A stretch of 64,000 bases of DNA from NCBI RefSeq assembly GCF_035083965.1, contig NC_089736.1:5645501-5709500 (forward strand), written 5' to 3'. The translations under genes were made by a program, and so were the position numbers. The DNA is from Branchiostoma lanceolatum. Lineage: Eukaryota > Chordata > Leptocardii > Amphioxiformes > Branchiostomatidae. The notes under the pieces are model-generated. The model saw only the letters and a program-made list of their open reading frames with translations, ran no database searches and was not told the origin of the DNA. Shown piece after piece: positions 47,271 to 58,300 of this stretch; position 1 is the first letter of the stretch; every line of letters starts with the position of its first letter.

Positions 47271-47530
47271 GTCGTCATGATCAGGAACAAAGGAGCCGTG
47301 TCGCAGCAGGTGCACCTGGACGCTGTCTCCGACCTGCTCGGCCAATTGATCCCTAGTTTTGCACCATTTTAGGCTGTAAAATACACACCTGGCCTGAAGG
47401 TTGTTGTTACGTTTGATGTTCTTCCGACCTGTTTTCGTGAAAGTGCCAAGGCTGAACCAAGGTGAACAGATCGCACGCAGGTGGCCAACTCTTACACGGA
47501 CGGCTTGTTTTGAAGAGACAAGTGAACAAT

Positions 47531-49021
47531 ATGGCGGCCAAACGTTCCGGCTCTTATTTGGACTTTAGAAGTACGTCTTGTGTAGTTCAGTTTACCTACT
47601 CCGCTACTGTCTCTTTGCCTTTACCGTAGATATTGTAATGGGGCGTAAATTTTCTAAACTGTCATCTTATCTCGATGGTATTTTTGTGTCGTTTATACGT
47701 TCATTGATGCATGTGTGTGGCACAGAACCATGTCAAGTATGTATTCATGATAGTCTTCTCTCATACCACAGGTCTGGAAAAGCTTCTCCTCAACAACTAC
47801 GTCACGCTAACAGATAAGCTACAGGTGAAAAAGGTAATCCAAGATCTCATCCAGGAGGGCATCCTGTCGATCGAAAACAAGCAGGAGATCATGGCACACA
47901 GAACATCACAGGACAGGGCGCAGGCGCTTCTAGATAAGCTTATCACTTGTGATACCTGTACATCAGGCCTGTTTGTTGACATCCTGCGCCAGAGCGACCA
48001 TGGGCATTTGGCAGACATGTTGGAGAACAGCAAGGTGGCCAGGACGGAGGGCATTGGAGACATGACGGGCTCACAGTTGGATGGTAAGGAAAAGTAGACT
48101 TATAGACTGGTCACTGTTAGTATCTGTTCTGACATAGATCACATTATAACACCTTAGTCAACAATTTGGAGTTCACGGTGTTCTCAGCAGGAGTTAGTGT
48201 TACACAATCCTACAATCAGATAGTAATTTTGGTGGTGTAGGAAATTTGTGAAATTGGTTAATCTAGGAGACGTGTGCTATCCTTATTAACGATGATACTT
48301 ATTCTTAAGGCTCTGAGTGCAGTCAGTGCACTATGATGAACTTCATGGTGGCAACATGTGAGAACCACAGCGCTAGTTTGTTCATTATATATATATGTTT
48401 GGTAATAAAGGTCTGTTATCAAATAGCAAAGATCTAGAGCAATGATAAACATATTTTTTTGCTCCTTCAGAGCTGGAAAGTCGTCTAGAGAAGGTTTACA
48501 AAGAGGAGGCAGAACGACACGAAGGGAATACAAGCTTGGAGGGGCTGATGGGATACGAGATGGGTGACCTCGATCCCATAATTCAGTTTCCCAGGGCACC
48601 CTTCTGGTTATCTATAGTCGAATCTGAACTAAGTCTGAGATCCTGTCATTCACTTGTCATTAAGGAGGAGGCTGATCGTCAGGTGGGCTCTGCACTTGCA
48701 GCAGACTGGGTGGGCGACAAAAAGGTCACCTCTGACTTTAAACAGATGTACAAACTTAAACTCAACAAAGTCCGAAAGAACTAAACAATCAAGGACGCCA
48801 TCTTTGACCAACTCCTGCACGACTCTAACTACGAACCGTCCTTCTCCAAAGAAGTCCTCTGGACCTACATGGAACAGACCCAGGAGGAGATTCTGTTCGT
48901 ACTGGAGGGACTGGACCGCCCCAGTCCCTTCACATCCCCGGAGATCCTGCAGCTGATCGACAACAAGCTGCTGCCGAGAGCCACGGTCATTGTCACAGTG
49001 ACCGAAGCAAATGGGGGTTGA
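47531..49021 (+). pseudogene. Gene C: CARD plus NACHT-like half, nonsense-interrupted sister of gene A
   Basis: Exons 47531-47570, 47772-48083 and 48471 onward, phase 1 junctions. Exon 1 is MAAKRSGSYLDFR. The CARD (DLIQEGIL, QDRAQALLDKL, RQSDHGHLADML) resembles gene B in its first half. Exon 3 continues ELESRLEKVYKEEAERHEG through YEMGDLDPIIQFP and ADWVGDKKVTSDFKQMYKL, then hits TAA at 48782-48784 (221 aa). In gene A the matching codon is CAA. The same frame resumes to TGA at 49019 with DAIFDQLL, EEILFVLEGLDRPSP and LLPRATVIVTV. Where gene A has its own stop, gene C reads through, so the two sisters carry different breaks. Either C is a decaying gene or the 221-aa CARD product is what is made. 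Confidence 0.7.
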
Positions 49022-49955
49022 AATTTTTCTACCCACATTTTCGGACGCCAACTTTGATGACGACCTTGACCATTGATTGACTTTTGAGTATTGGACAACG
49101 ATTCATGTTTTGACGACCTTGACTGTAGTGTTCTGTATTTGGATCCTGAATTATGTTAAAATTGTGTTCTTTCTGTGATCCGATGGATATGCACAAATGA
49201 GAGATATTTCCATTAGAGATGCTAGTATTGTATACTTTTGATGAAGGATTTTGCAAAAGTACATGGCATACACATAGATAAGTATAGTGTGAATTAACAT
49301 TTACAGCCTATATGATGTTCGTGACGATTGTTTACACTGTATTTCTCCTGATAACATTTTTGATTGTCACTTCGCTGTATAGCTTGTGTTTGTGTTCAGT
49401 AGTTTGGAATACAATAGGAAGTCTTTCCACATGCTACAGTAACTGTTAATCATTGTATTTTCAAAACATTTGAAAACATTCGAGTACTTTCTGTACGTGT
49501 ACACGGAAATCCCACATCCAGTCTTTGTAAACAACATCAGTACCACAGGGAAGTCATTTTAAGAAGACGATAGTTTTTGTGTGCCTTTGAAATCCATTTT
49601 AAACGAGTGACTATTAATAAAATTGGGATTCTAACACGATACCGCCATGTCTTCGATCTATTGGAGTGCCTTAGAGAAACTTTTATCATGATAAACTTTA
49701 ACTGACATGGTACTGTTTAATCCTTTACATTAGCCCGATACATTGGCGTATGTAACTTTCTCGTTAACCACCCCCCTCCCACCTCGTATCATTTAAACGT
49801 TGTTTACATTACCTTGACTGGTTTTGAGTGAAGAAATATCTCCTATCTTGTGTATCGTATCGTATAAGTGTCACACCATATAAGAGTCACATAATAATGT
49901 GGTAATGACAAAGTGTTGGAGCAGACTTTTATATTGCTGAGGAAAGGTAGGACTG
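49022..49955. other. 3' flank of gene C and start of the gene D upstream region
   Basis: 49060-49110 (ttgattgacttttgagtatt, ggacaacgattcatgtttt) and 49400-49500 match the gene A 3' flank. From about 49730 the sequence matches the spacer upstream of B and C (agcccgatacattggcgtat, aatatctcctatcttgt). No coding region. Confidence 0.6.
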
Positions 49956-49970
49956 AGAAATATAAGCAAC

Positions 49971-50907
49971 ATTTTTCTTTTTGGAGTAAAACAATTCAAA
50001 CAAGGGTTTGGCAAATGCGGACCAAATAATTCGTTTTTAGAAAGGTAAACTTGCCTCCATGGAAGGGTGACCACGCCACGCCATGCACGCCGGGTTACGA
50101 ACCCGCCTCCCAAACAAGTTCACCAACATAACAGGTATCTAGAACCTCTCATCCCGATATGATGAGTATCGGCATGAGAGGGTACTTTACCAATATAGAA
50201 ACTCTCATCCCGATGTAACAGAGCGGCATGAGTCAGCACTATGCAAAGGTAGAAAGAGTGCAAAGACTCAACATTTCAGAAAGGCAGAGAGAGTCCGAAG
50301 ACTCCACACTTCAGAGAGTAGTAATGGTCATTGGCAAAGGCCCTTAGACCAAACCGAGCAGGCCCGAAAGCCCCCCGCAAATATAGAGACACAAACTGAG
50401 ACCGGGGGTTAGCGCGGAGCGCAAGCCCTCGTCCCGAGACTCAAGCGAAATCTACGGCACGAGGTTCCGCAGATGTACCATAAGCCAGACTTCGAACTGA
50501 AGCAAATACAAAAACAGAGCAGGCCCGAAAGTCCCCCTAGAATCAGCACAAAATCCAACCGGCATTGATCCGAAGATCAACCCGCACACCAAGCTCAGTT
50601 GGGTTAAGGCGGCCCAGGAAGTATTATTCCATACATATATGATTATATCCTTTAACTATCGATAGCCTTGTCGCACCACGATAAAACTTCACACAGTTTT
50701 AGAACTAGTAGACTTCAAGAGCCAGTGATCAACATCCCAAGAACGTAAGGCCTACGTTTCAACAAGAGTTGCGTGCAAAGTTTACGCCTCGGAAAACCCT
50801 CATCAGCGTAAAATTGCAACAGCAACCCCCTCACGCACTGCCAAACATTGCAAGACTCAAGGATGATCCTTTCGGGTCAAGCCTTGATCTTAGCCAAAAG
50901 GCCGAGA
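49971..50907 (-). mobile_element. U2-headed retroinsertion (~937 bp) with 15-bp target duplication
   Basis: Flanked by agaaatataagcaac (49956-49970) and agaaatatacgcaac (50908-50922), one mismatch. The paralogous spacer upstream of gene C (about 46990-47010) lacks the insert. Read on the minus strand it starts with the 5' part of U2 snRNA, has an unfamiliar ~900-bp body with internal repeats (gagcaggcccgaaag twice on the plus strand, ctctcatcccgat twice), and ends in aaaaagaaaaat. This A-rich tail plus target duplication is typical of target-primed reverse transcription. No ORF of note. Confidence 0.75.
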
Positions 50908-50909
50908 AG
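50883..50909 (-). ncRNA. U2 snRNA 5' fragment (27 nt), retrocopied
   Basis: The minus strand reads cttctcggccttttggctaa then gatcaag, identical to nucleotides 5-31 of the conserved metazoan U2 snRNA. Homology stops abruptly after gatcaag, where U2 would continue tgtagtatctg. It includes the branch-site-proximal 5' stem but not the branch-recognition sequence, so it is not a functional U2. Confidence 0.85.
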
Positions 50910-51254
50910 AAATATACGCAACAGATGTGCTTACGTACAATAAACAAGTTACTGTGTACGTTGGCAGAGGTTGAAGGTCATCCTTAAGGTTGTTCCCATG
51001 GGAACCGAGCGAGTGGAAGTGTCAAGTTCCAGGTGTGTTTGTAGGAAGAAAAACGGCGCCTATTTTTCTGCCACACCTGTCTTCATAGAAAAAACAGGTC
51101 CCTACAACTTTCCCCAGGGACCCAATCCGTCGAAACCTTTTTGTCACGCACCGACAAGTGACAGTACGTGAGTCATCACTTTCCATAATCAACGTTTGAT
51201 TGTCGGTATTGACTGTCTTGTCAGACATTTTGAGGTGCAACCCAGGTGAAAAAA

Positions 51255-52715
51255 ATGGCGTCGACTGAGAACAAAGGTGAGTCCATCGAAATTTCATTCA
51301 ATGCACAATCTATTCCTTAAAGCAACAGAAAAACTTTTGAAATATACAGTATATACAAGAGCGCAACATCGAAGTGTTCCTTTGGGTAACCAAACGCAGG
51401 TTAAATGTCCATAAAGGTAATTTTATTAGCGACTTATTGCAAAGTAGTAACCACAATATGGCTGACACAGTGGGCAGGTGGGCTGGTTGCACGTCTGAAA
51501 GAAGTGTATATGTTAATTCCATTCTTTGGCGTTAGTGGGGGGGGGGCATCTTCGATTTCTGATTTATCATATCATAATGGTTTTTGGAACGATACCATAC
51601 AGAGAAAAAACGTGATGCATAACTTACCTATTGAACAGTATTAGACCATGGCTCACTATTGAATATAGCTGATTTGTTTGCTAGTTTAACACTATTATAA
51701 TGTTATATACATGTACTTTGTCTTATATGCTCAACAGAAACCATAGGAGACTTGATCACAAACAACTACGAACATCTGTCGAAGAGACTACAGGTTCAGA
51801 AACTGATCCCTCACTTCATCCAGAAGCGACTGCTTGACCTCGACGACAAACAGGTCATTATGAGTAAAGTAACCACGTCAGGAAAGGCCGAGGCTCTGCT
51901 GGACCTTCTGATTGAGAAGGCGACGTGTACCCCTGAAGTGTTTGTGGAGATTTTGAAGAAAGGGAACCACCGGCACATTGTAGGGGAGCTCCAGTGGTCC
52001 ACAGAAGGTGATAAATTTCTTACTAGATAGATCATTTGGTTTTCAAACCATGGAAATTACCTGCATTTTTTTCGTTTTTGTACTGGAGTCGTACGTAGAT
52101 TTATTGCCAATTGAGTAAGAAAATTGTCTTTATGATAACTCTGTTTCACATTTATCCATGCATTTGTTTTCCACTACGTATTGATAGAATAGATTTGTTT
52201 GTGTCAGACGTCTAGATAACTGTACTGCAAAATACCAATGGTCATCTACTCTTGTCACCCCAGGTCCACAAGTCTTTATCTGCCATGCTGGGCCAGACAA
52301 GGGCCGGTTCGTAAGACCTCTAGTCCAACAACTTCAGGAGGGGGGCCTTCCAGAAGACAAGCTCTTCTTCGACGAGATAAGTCTTAGACCTGGAGATGAC
52401 TTCGCCTCTAAGATAAGATCCACCCTTTCAAGAACCTCGTCTCTAAAGCTTGTAGTGTTTGTCCTCAGCCACCATGTGCTTAACGATAGGTACTGGCCCA
52501 AGTTAGAGTTAGAGCTTACTCTACAGGCAAACAAGCAAATCTTCCCTATATGGCTAGACCAAAACGATGATGGCTTCACAGCTTTTGGTAACAGGTTGAG
52601 GAAGTACTCCCCTACCCTAAAGGAAAAAGTTGGTAGAAAGGTTCTCGTAGATCATATAGGGAGAGAGATACCCAGTGTTGCAGAGGAAATTGTGACAAAG
52701 TTGGAAATTGCATGA
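51255..52715 (+). CDS. Gene D: CARD-TIR protein, 3 exons, 247 aa
   Basis: Exons 51255-51276, 51738-52007 and 52264-52715; phase 1 junctions, GT/AG. Exon 1 codes MASTENK. Exon 2 is a CARD (about residues 10-92: LITNNYEHLSKRL, HFIQKRLLDLDDKQ, GKAEALLDLLIEKATCTPEV). Exon 3 is a TIR domain (98-230): VFICHAGPDKG at strand A, FFDEISLRPGDDF as the BB loop, LVVFVLSHHVL, then YWPKLELEL with E179 four residues after W175, the place of the catalytic glutamate in NADase-type TIRs such as SARM1. TIR domains signal by assembly or cleave NAD; which applies here cannot be told. The 3' flank is shared with gene B. The gene lies downstream of the U2-headed insert and keeps part of the shared cluster promoter (gtacaataaacaagttactg). 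Confidence 0.9.
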
Positions 52716-53518
52716 AGAGAAGTTGATATTCAAAACAAAGGTTAGTGAAGCAACTGGATATGTTTTGTAAAATTGCATTGCCCAGAGGCGGGGGGGGGGG
52801 GGTGCACTGAACTTATCCAGTTGCTTGAGTAACTTTTGCATTGAGTATTTCTTTGCCGGTGTCTAAACATCGTTGAAGAAATCTATATTTTCCATCAAAA
52901 GGAAGTATTGTAGTCAATGTAAGGTTTCTCGAATGGAACATGCCCCGAAATGTAAAAATCGTTTGTTGGTATGGACGTTGTTTTAACCCAAACATTTGTA
53001 GTAACTGGATAGACTAAGATTGTGTAACTAGCTTTTTAAAACTTGTGTTGTAGAATGTGTACAAATTCTCATCAGTAAGAAAAACAAAGTAATATACAGA
53101 CATTTTGGTTACACATTCTTTTGTAAGTCAAATTTTATTCCAACATAATGTGAGAACATTCAGTGACTGTTATAGAAGTGACAGCTTTTAGAAGGATAGT
53201 GAAAAAAATGAAATTCTCAGGCAGCAATACCACAAATGAATTTAATCTGTATATCTGGTGGTTTGAAGGACGATTTGTAATTTTCTATCTCATGTCTCCA
53301 TATATAAGCAATGTAGCTAAGATTTAAAAAAAGTTGTTGCCAACTCTATTTTGTAAACGTAAGAAGGATAATTAAAATGAATACATCAATCTACCCACAA
53401 CTAGCAGTGTCTCCTATATTGCGTGAATGCCAGCCAAATGTGAGAAACATTGTTGACAGGATATCTGTATTGGTAGTAACATATCATTCAAGTTGTTAGT
53501 ACGATCAAAGTACTATAG

Positions 53519-53690
53519 TGACCGCTAGAGGGGCTTGAAAGATAGGATTACAATAGACAGGTGGTCACTATAGACAGGATTCTTAATGTATCGGTCAATG
53601 GAAAAATTATCACCAAAGGGACCACGAAAAAGTGGTCATATTGGCCATTGGCCATTATGTAGAGGTGGTCACCAGTAGAGGTTTGACAAA
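53519..53690. repeat. Iterated gtggtc-type repeat
   Basis: Recurring gtggtcactatagacagg, aagtggtcatattggcc and gaggtggtcaccagtagagg strings, related to 46310-46395 in the gene B flank. Confidence 0.45.
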
Positions 53691-54424
53691 CCAACAAGAG
53701 AGTTCTATTGAGTATTGAAACCCACTTGCCAGAGACATTTCTTAAATTTTCTTTCTTCAAAGAGTTTCCCTTCCGCCTCAATTCAACATAAACATACGTT
53801 TCACATGTTTGCAATTCGTATCCCTTCTTTGATATTGAAGGGGTGTTAGGTCCCTATTAAAAAAAGCTTACCCACCTAAACCATCCCCCTTTATTTGCAG
53901 CATTAACAACAACAAACTCCCTGCATGCTATGGGGTCAAAGGACAAACTCATGTGTTGTCAAACAAAGATGACGTCATGTGTTTATGTAACACCTGACAT
54001 GAATGGCCTACCAAGCTAGCAGCCATTCCTGTATAGCTCGGGACGTACTAATAATGTATTCTGTTAACTTGGGGTTAGTTGTTTCTGGTGGAGGGAGCCA
54101 AATACTGTCCAAGGTTGGTTTACAGATTCTCTTTATAAGTAAGTCTACACCAAATGTGTATATTTTTGGCCATGGCCTTGGGTGACAGAAAAATTGACAT
54201 AAGGTGAAATTTCACAGGTGGAAAGATGTGCCGACAGAGCTGGGAGAATACGATTCATTGAATGCATGAAATTCTTTGACTTGAATCTATCAATAGCTAG
54301 GCTTAGAATATTTCCTTGCTGCATAGAAAATATGTGCACCGATGTTAATTGAAGTTTCAAAGGGTGCCCATGATTTACCATATGGGGAGGGGTGTAATAT
54401 GATTTCATAAAAATTAATGTGTAC

Positions 54425-54476
54425 ATGACCTATAAACGAACTTTAATGTCATGACCTATAAACGAACTTTAATGTC
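54425..54476 (+). repeat. 26-bp perfect tandem duplication
   Basis: catgacctataaacgaactt followed by taatgt, twice in a row. Confidence 0.9.
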
Positions 54477-55355
54477 AGTGATGAGTCCTGTTCAGTGTTT
54501 CCTATGTTACATAGTAACGGAATTCCAAGAAAAGTCTGTTTGTAATTTTATTTCATTCTTCATATCGATATAATATTCATTCATGGACCACATACAATCA
54601 TATTGTTTTTTAGCTGTGGTAGTCCACAAAGCGTAGTACACACACGCACGATTCACAATACGTCACAGCAGCAGCAACAACAAAACGTATAAAACATATA
54701 CCATACTGTCATTGCTCCCAAGATTTGTTTTAGGAATGTCATCAAGTCGTTATTTACACACAGTCTGCTAGGACATGGCACCACACACTACAATTCAAAT
54801 CTCGCTTCACTGATACCTTTCCCTGTTATAAAAAGGATAAATGGATTCAGGCTAGTATATGTACTTATATCAGTCTGCCTGTTCCTTTAAAAACGTTCAT
54901 AACATACAGATAGGGAAATAGCGGTTAAACAACAGGCCCTTACGTTCTGTTTAATTTCTTGTGAAGTTGCTTAGTTTTGATCAATCAGATATATATGTTT
55001 GTAGTCTTTCTCTTTGGAAGATGAAATTCCACTATGCTAAGAACTAACAAAGTGGACTTGGTCATAACCTCTTCTTCTACTTATATATATCTATGTTATA
55101 CTGTACAGTTTGGCATTTTTCAAGTTTTCAAGAAATCAGTGACACAAAATCAAACTCAACAAAATAGCGCTGTAATAATATATTACAGTCTTATAATAAA
55201 CGAAAAGGTAAAATTTTGCAAGACAAAAGACACATTTCAAACAATGGGCCCTAACCACACAGGTAACGCCTGCAGTTATTTCGCTCTTTAATGAAATATT
55301 CAAAAGCGGGAAGTTGAATACTAGGGATATCAATACATTATATTGTACACTAGAT

Positions 55356-58300
55356 CTATTGGAGTTCGTACAGGTTATTGTCAATGAGGCCCTGTTGCTC
55401 TCCATTCATGGCCTGCCCATGTCTCTCTTCCCCGACCGAACCTTCGTATAGAATATTGTCCACGATTCCCTCTTCCTCATTTCCAGAAGGACTCCCTTTC
55501 TTCTTTTTCATTGGCTTTGCATACATTAGCTCGATGGGTTTTTTCGTACCACTATCGGGCTGGGCGTAAAGCGGTTCGGTACCACTGAAGGGGCCCGTGT
55601 CCCGGATGGAGGCGTACTGATGCAGATCATCCTCCGCCTCGTTTTCGCCACCGGGCGCACGCGCACTGAGGTTTCCGGGCGTCAGAACGAGGCTGTCTGA
55701 TGTAGGAGCTGCAGAGTAGGCGGCAGTACCAGGAGATGTTGTGCCCTCCTGCTTCTGCGCCGCTCTCCTGGAAAATGCAAATTTTGAATTCTCAGAACTG
55801 ACTGTGATTATTGAAGATTGACTAGAAGCAAGGGTCAAAATGCAAATTTCAGCAGTTACATCTCGAGGAAGACATCGGTATGTTGGACCCATATCGTCCC
55901 GTCTGACATTTTACAGTCTAACGTCTTTTGATACTAAATCTGCCTTAATGTCAAACGAAATCAAGCACTTTGCATTTTGGAAACGTCTCTCGGACTGATT
56001 ATGAAGTGCCAAAGGGTATCTCTAAACGGCTCAGTATTTACGTGGGGCGAATAATGCCTACCTTTTCCTGATGATGAAGATAGCGACCACAAGAACTATG
56101 GCGAGAAGAACCAACACTGCCACTATGCCGCCGACGATTGCCATCCACATTGCTTTATCTGTAAAAGGCGATTAAAAGGATCATTGCAACCGTGTACAGA
56201 GGTTTTGTTTTCGGTGTTTGGATGTTTGTGTTCTTGTGTATTCGAAGTTATTGCAATATACCAATACCCTGGCAATACACTGTTAGTAGAGTGGTAGGAA
56301 GTGAAGTGAGAGGTAGTGTCACTGCAAATGTCTGACTTGCGGAGTGACAGGAAGTAGAGGTGGTAGAACTAGTCGATAATCAGACATGGCAGACACCCCA
56401 GGTCATGTCAATGGAAGAGACTACTGATTCACAGGGGTGTAAATGTGTAATACACTTAAGACCGCGCAGCGCTCTTAGCCCAGTTAATGTGCGACGTTTT
56501 TCTACAACATTAGTGAGTGTCTAGTCACTTGCTTTTTTTCTTACAACACAGTGCGGCTATCACACAAACTTACCTGTAACATTACAGTAAGGTGTGGGGA
56601 TGTCGAAGCTTCCGTTCTCCTGACACTGTACCGTAACACTGTGTCCGTTTTTGCAAGTGATAGTCGCATGTTGGCCAAGAGCAACGTTACCTCCATGGTT
56701 AGGGGAAACGGAAATGACGTCACCGACTACGGCTACGGGTCCGCAATGGCCAACACCTATAGCTAGTACAAAAGATGTGGATATGACATGCATGAAATAC
56801 ATACCTGTTGGCTCCAATGTCCAGTGGCATTTTGGACCATATAAAACTTTCATTATCACATTATATATAATAATCTTACCTCTGCAGAAGGGAGCTGTAG
56901 TGCTGAAACTTGTGTCCTTCTGACATCGAACCGTGACGTTTCGTCCACCTTTGCACGTGATTTGCGCCTGTTGGCCAACTGCGAAGTTTCCTCCATGGTT
57001 AGGGGAAACGGAAGTGACGTCATCGATGACTGGTATCGGTCCACAGTGACCAACACCTGGAAAAGATGTGGATTCAGAATTAGTAGTATGTTAATTGGAT
57101 ATAATTGGTCAAGGTCACGTATCTCTGTGGTAAGCGGAAACGGAAGTGATGTCACCGATCATTTATCTCTCCATAGTCAAATGTATATGACTGATGACAA
57201 CGTTTTTCTTTTAGCATTATTGACACGCTGAACCAACTCACCTTTGTAACGTAGAATGAATCCGTCCGTTTGCTGCGCCCTCTGTCGCCCAGCTCGGAAC
57301 TGCAGACTAACATTGCTGCTGATACTGACGTATTCTGCCATTGACGTACCGTTGAGAACAGTAACAACAGTCTGGGAAGATCTGTCCTCTATAATCGTCA
57401 AACTGTCTTCAGTGGAGATGTCTAAGAGTTCTAAACTGATCCTTATGACGTTTTCAGCACTAACTTCTATGTTCCATATGCAGTTGTTATCTAGTGGGTA
57501 CGGTCCGGGGAAGTCCGGAGAGTAGATGATCCCTACATTTCTTCTCAGATCACCGCCACATGCTCCAATAGACGCTGAAAATAGAAAATAGCTTTGAGCA
57601 TTCATTAAATTGGTATATCTCATATTCAACAGATACATCATGATATAGTCTGCTTTATAAACGAAAGGAAAGCCATAATAAAGTATGAATATATATCTGT
57701 CGTTAAAGATTAAAGGAGTCATTGTTCATTGATATGTAAAATCTGCCAATCTTTGAATTTCACTTTTCCTGGGTTATCACGTACTAGTAATTGCTGAATC
57801 AGCACCAAGGACAGATACGGCAGTTTGAAAAAATTCGATTACCAACTTTGTAACCTAAGAAATCATTCGCCGCTTTCAGACTGTTAAAGATTAAAGAGTT
57901 TCTTACCTTCAAACACTTCCATTTTCTGTGAGCCGCTCGGACCTCCACAGAACTGGAACTCGTCTCCGCCACACGGTGCAGTACAGTCGGTGATCGGTAG
58001 TCGGAGGGAGGCAGAATCTTGTTGCAATTGGCTCCCGCAACGACAGCCATGTCTGTTGGCGACTCCAGCGTACCGATAACTTTGGGACCGGCAGTATGTT
58101 AGGCACTTTTGAATCGTCATGCTGGTTTCAGAGGTACCGGTGACACGACCAGACAGTAGGGGGTTGTTACCTGGTTCATCCTGGTAGCAGCCTAGCGACG
58201 TTGGTACTGAGGGGGACGTTAGGAACAATGATGTCACAATTGAATATCAATGCATCCAAGATAATATGGTTTAACACACTTCTAAGCGATAAAATAACTT

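Larger units (their letters stand above)
52716..55355. other. Spacer between gene D and the receptor gene (convergent)
   Basis: Includes the 3' flank shared with gene B up to about 54000. A region at 53519-53690 repeats the ggtggtcact-tatagacagg motif several times (also at 46310-46395). A 26-bp direct duplication (catgacctataaacgaactt taatgt) lies at 54425-54476. A g-run (12 or more) is at 52787. No coding region is supported. Confidence 0.55.

Noticed and set aside
48654-48956. Alternative-frame 100-codon ORF across the gene C exon 3
   Set aside because: The homologous frame shared with gene A is a different one. This is an out-of-frame shadow.
50883-50909. Functional U2 snRNA gene
   Set aside because: Only 27 nt of U2 are present and homology ends sharply. 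No Sm site or 3' stem-loops follow.
53519-53690. Possible satellite or regulatory array of gtggtc motifs
   Set aside because: Too few and too irregular copies for a satellite call. Kept only as a low-confidence repeat feature.
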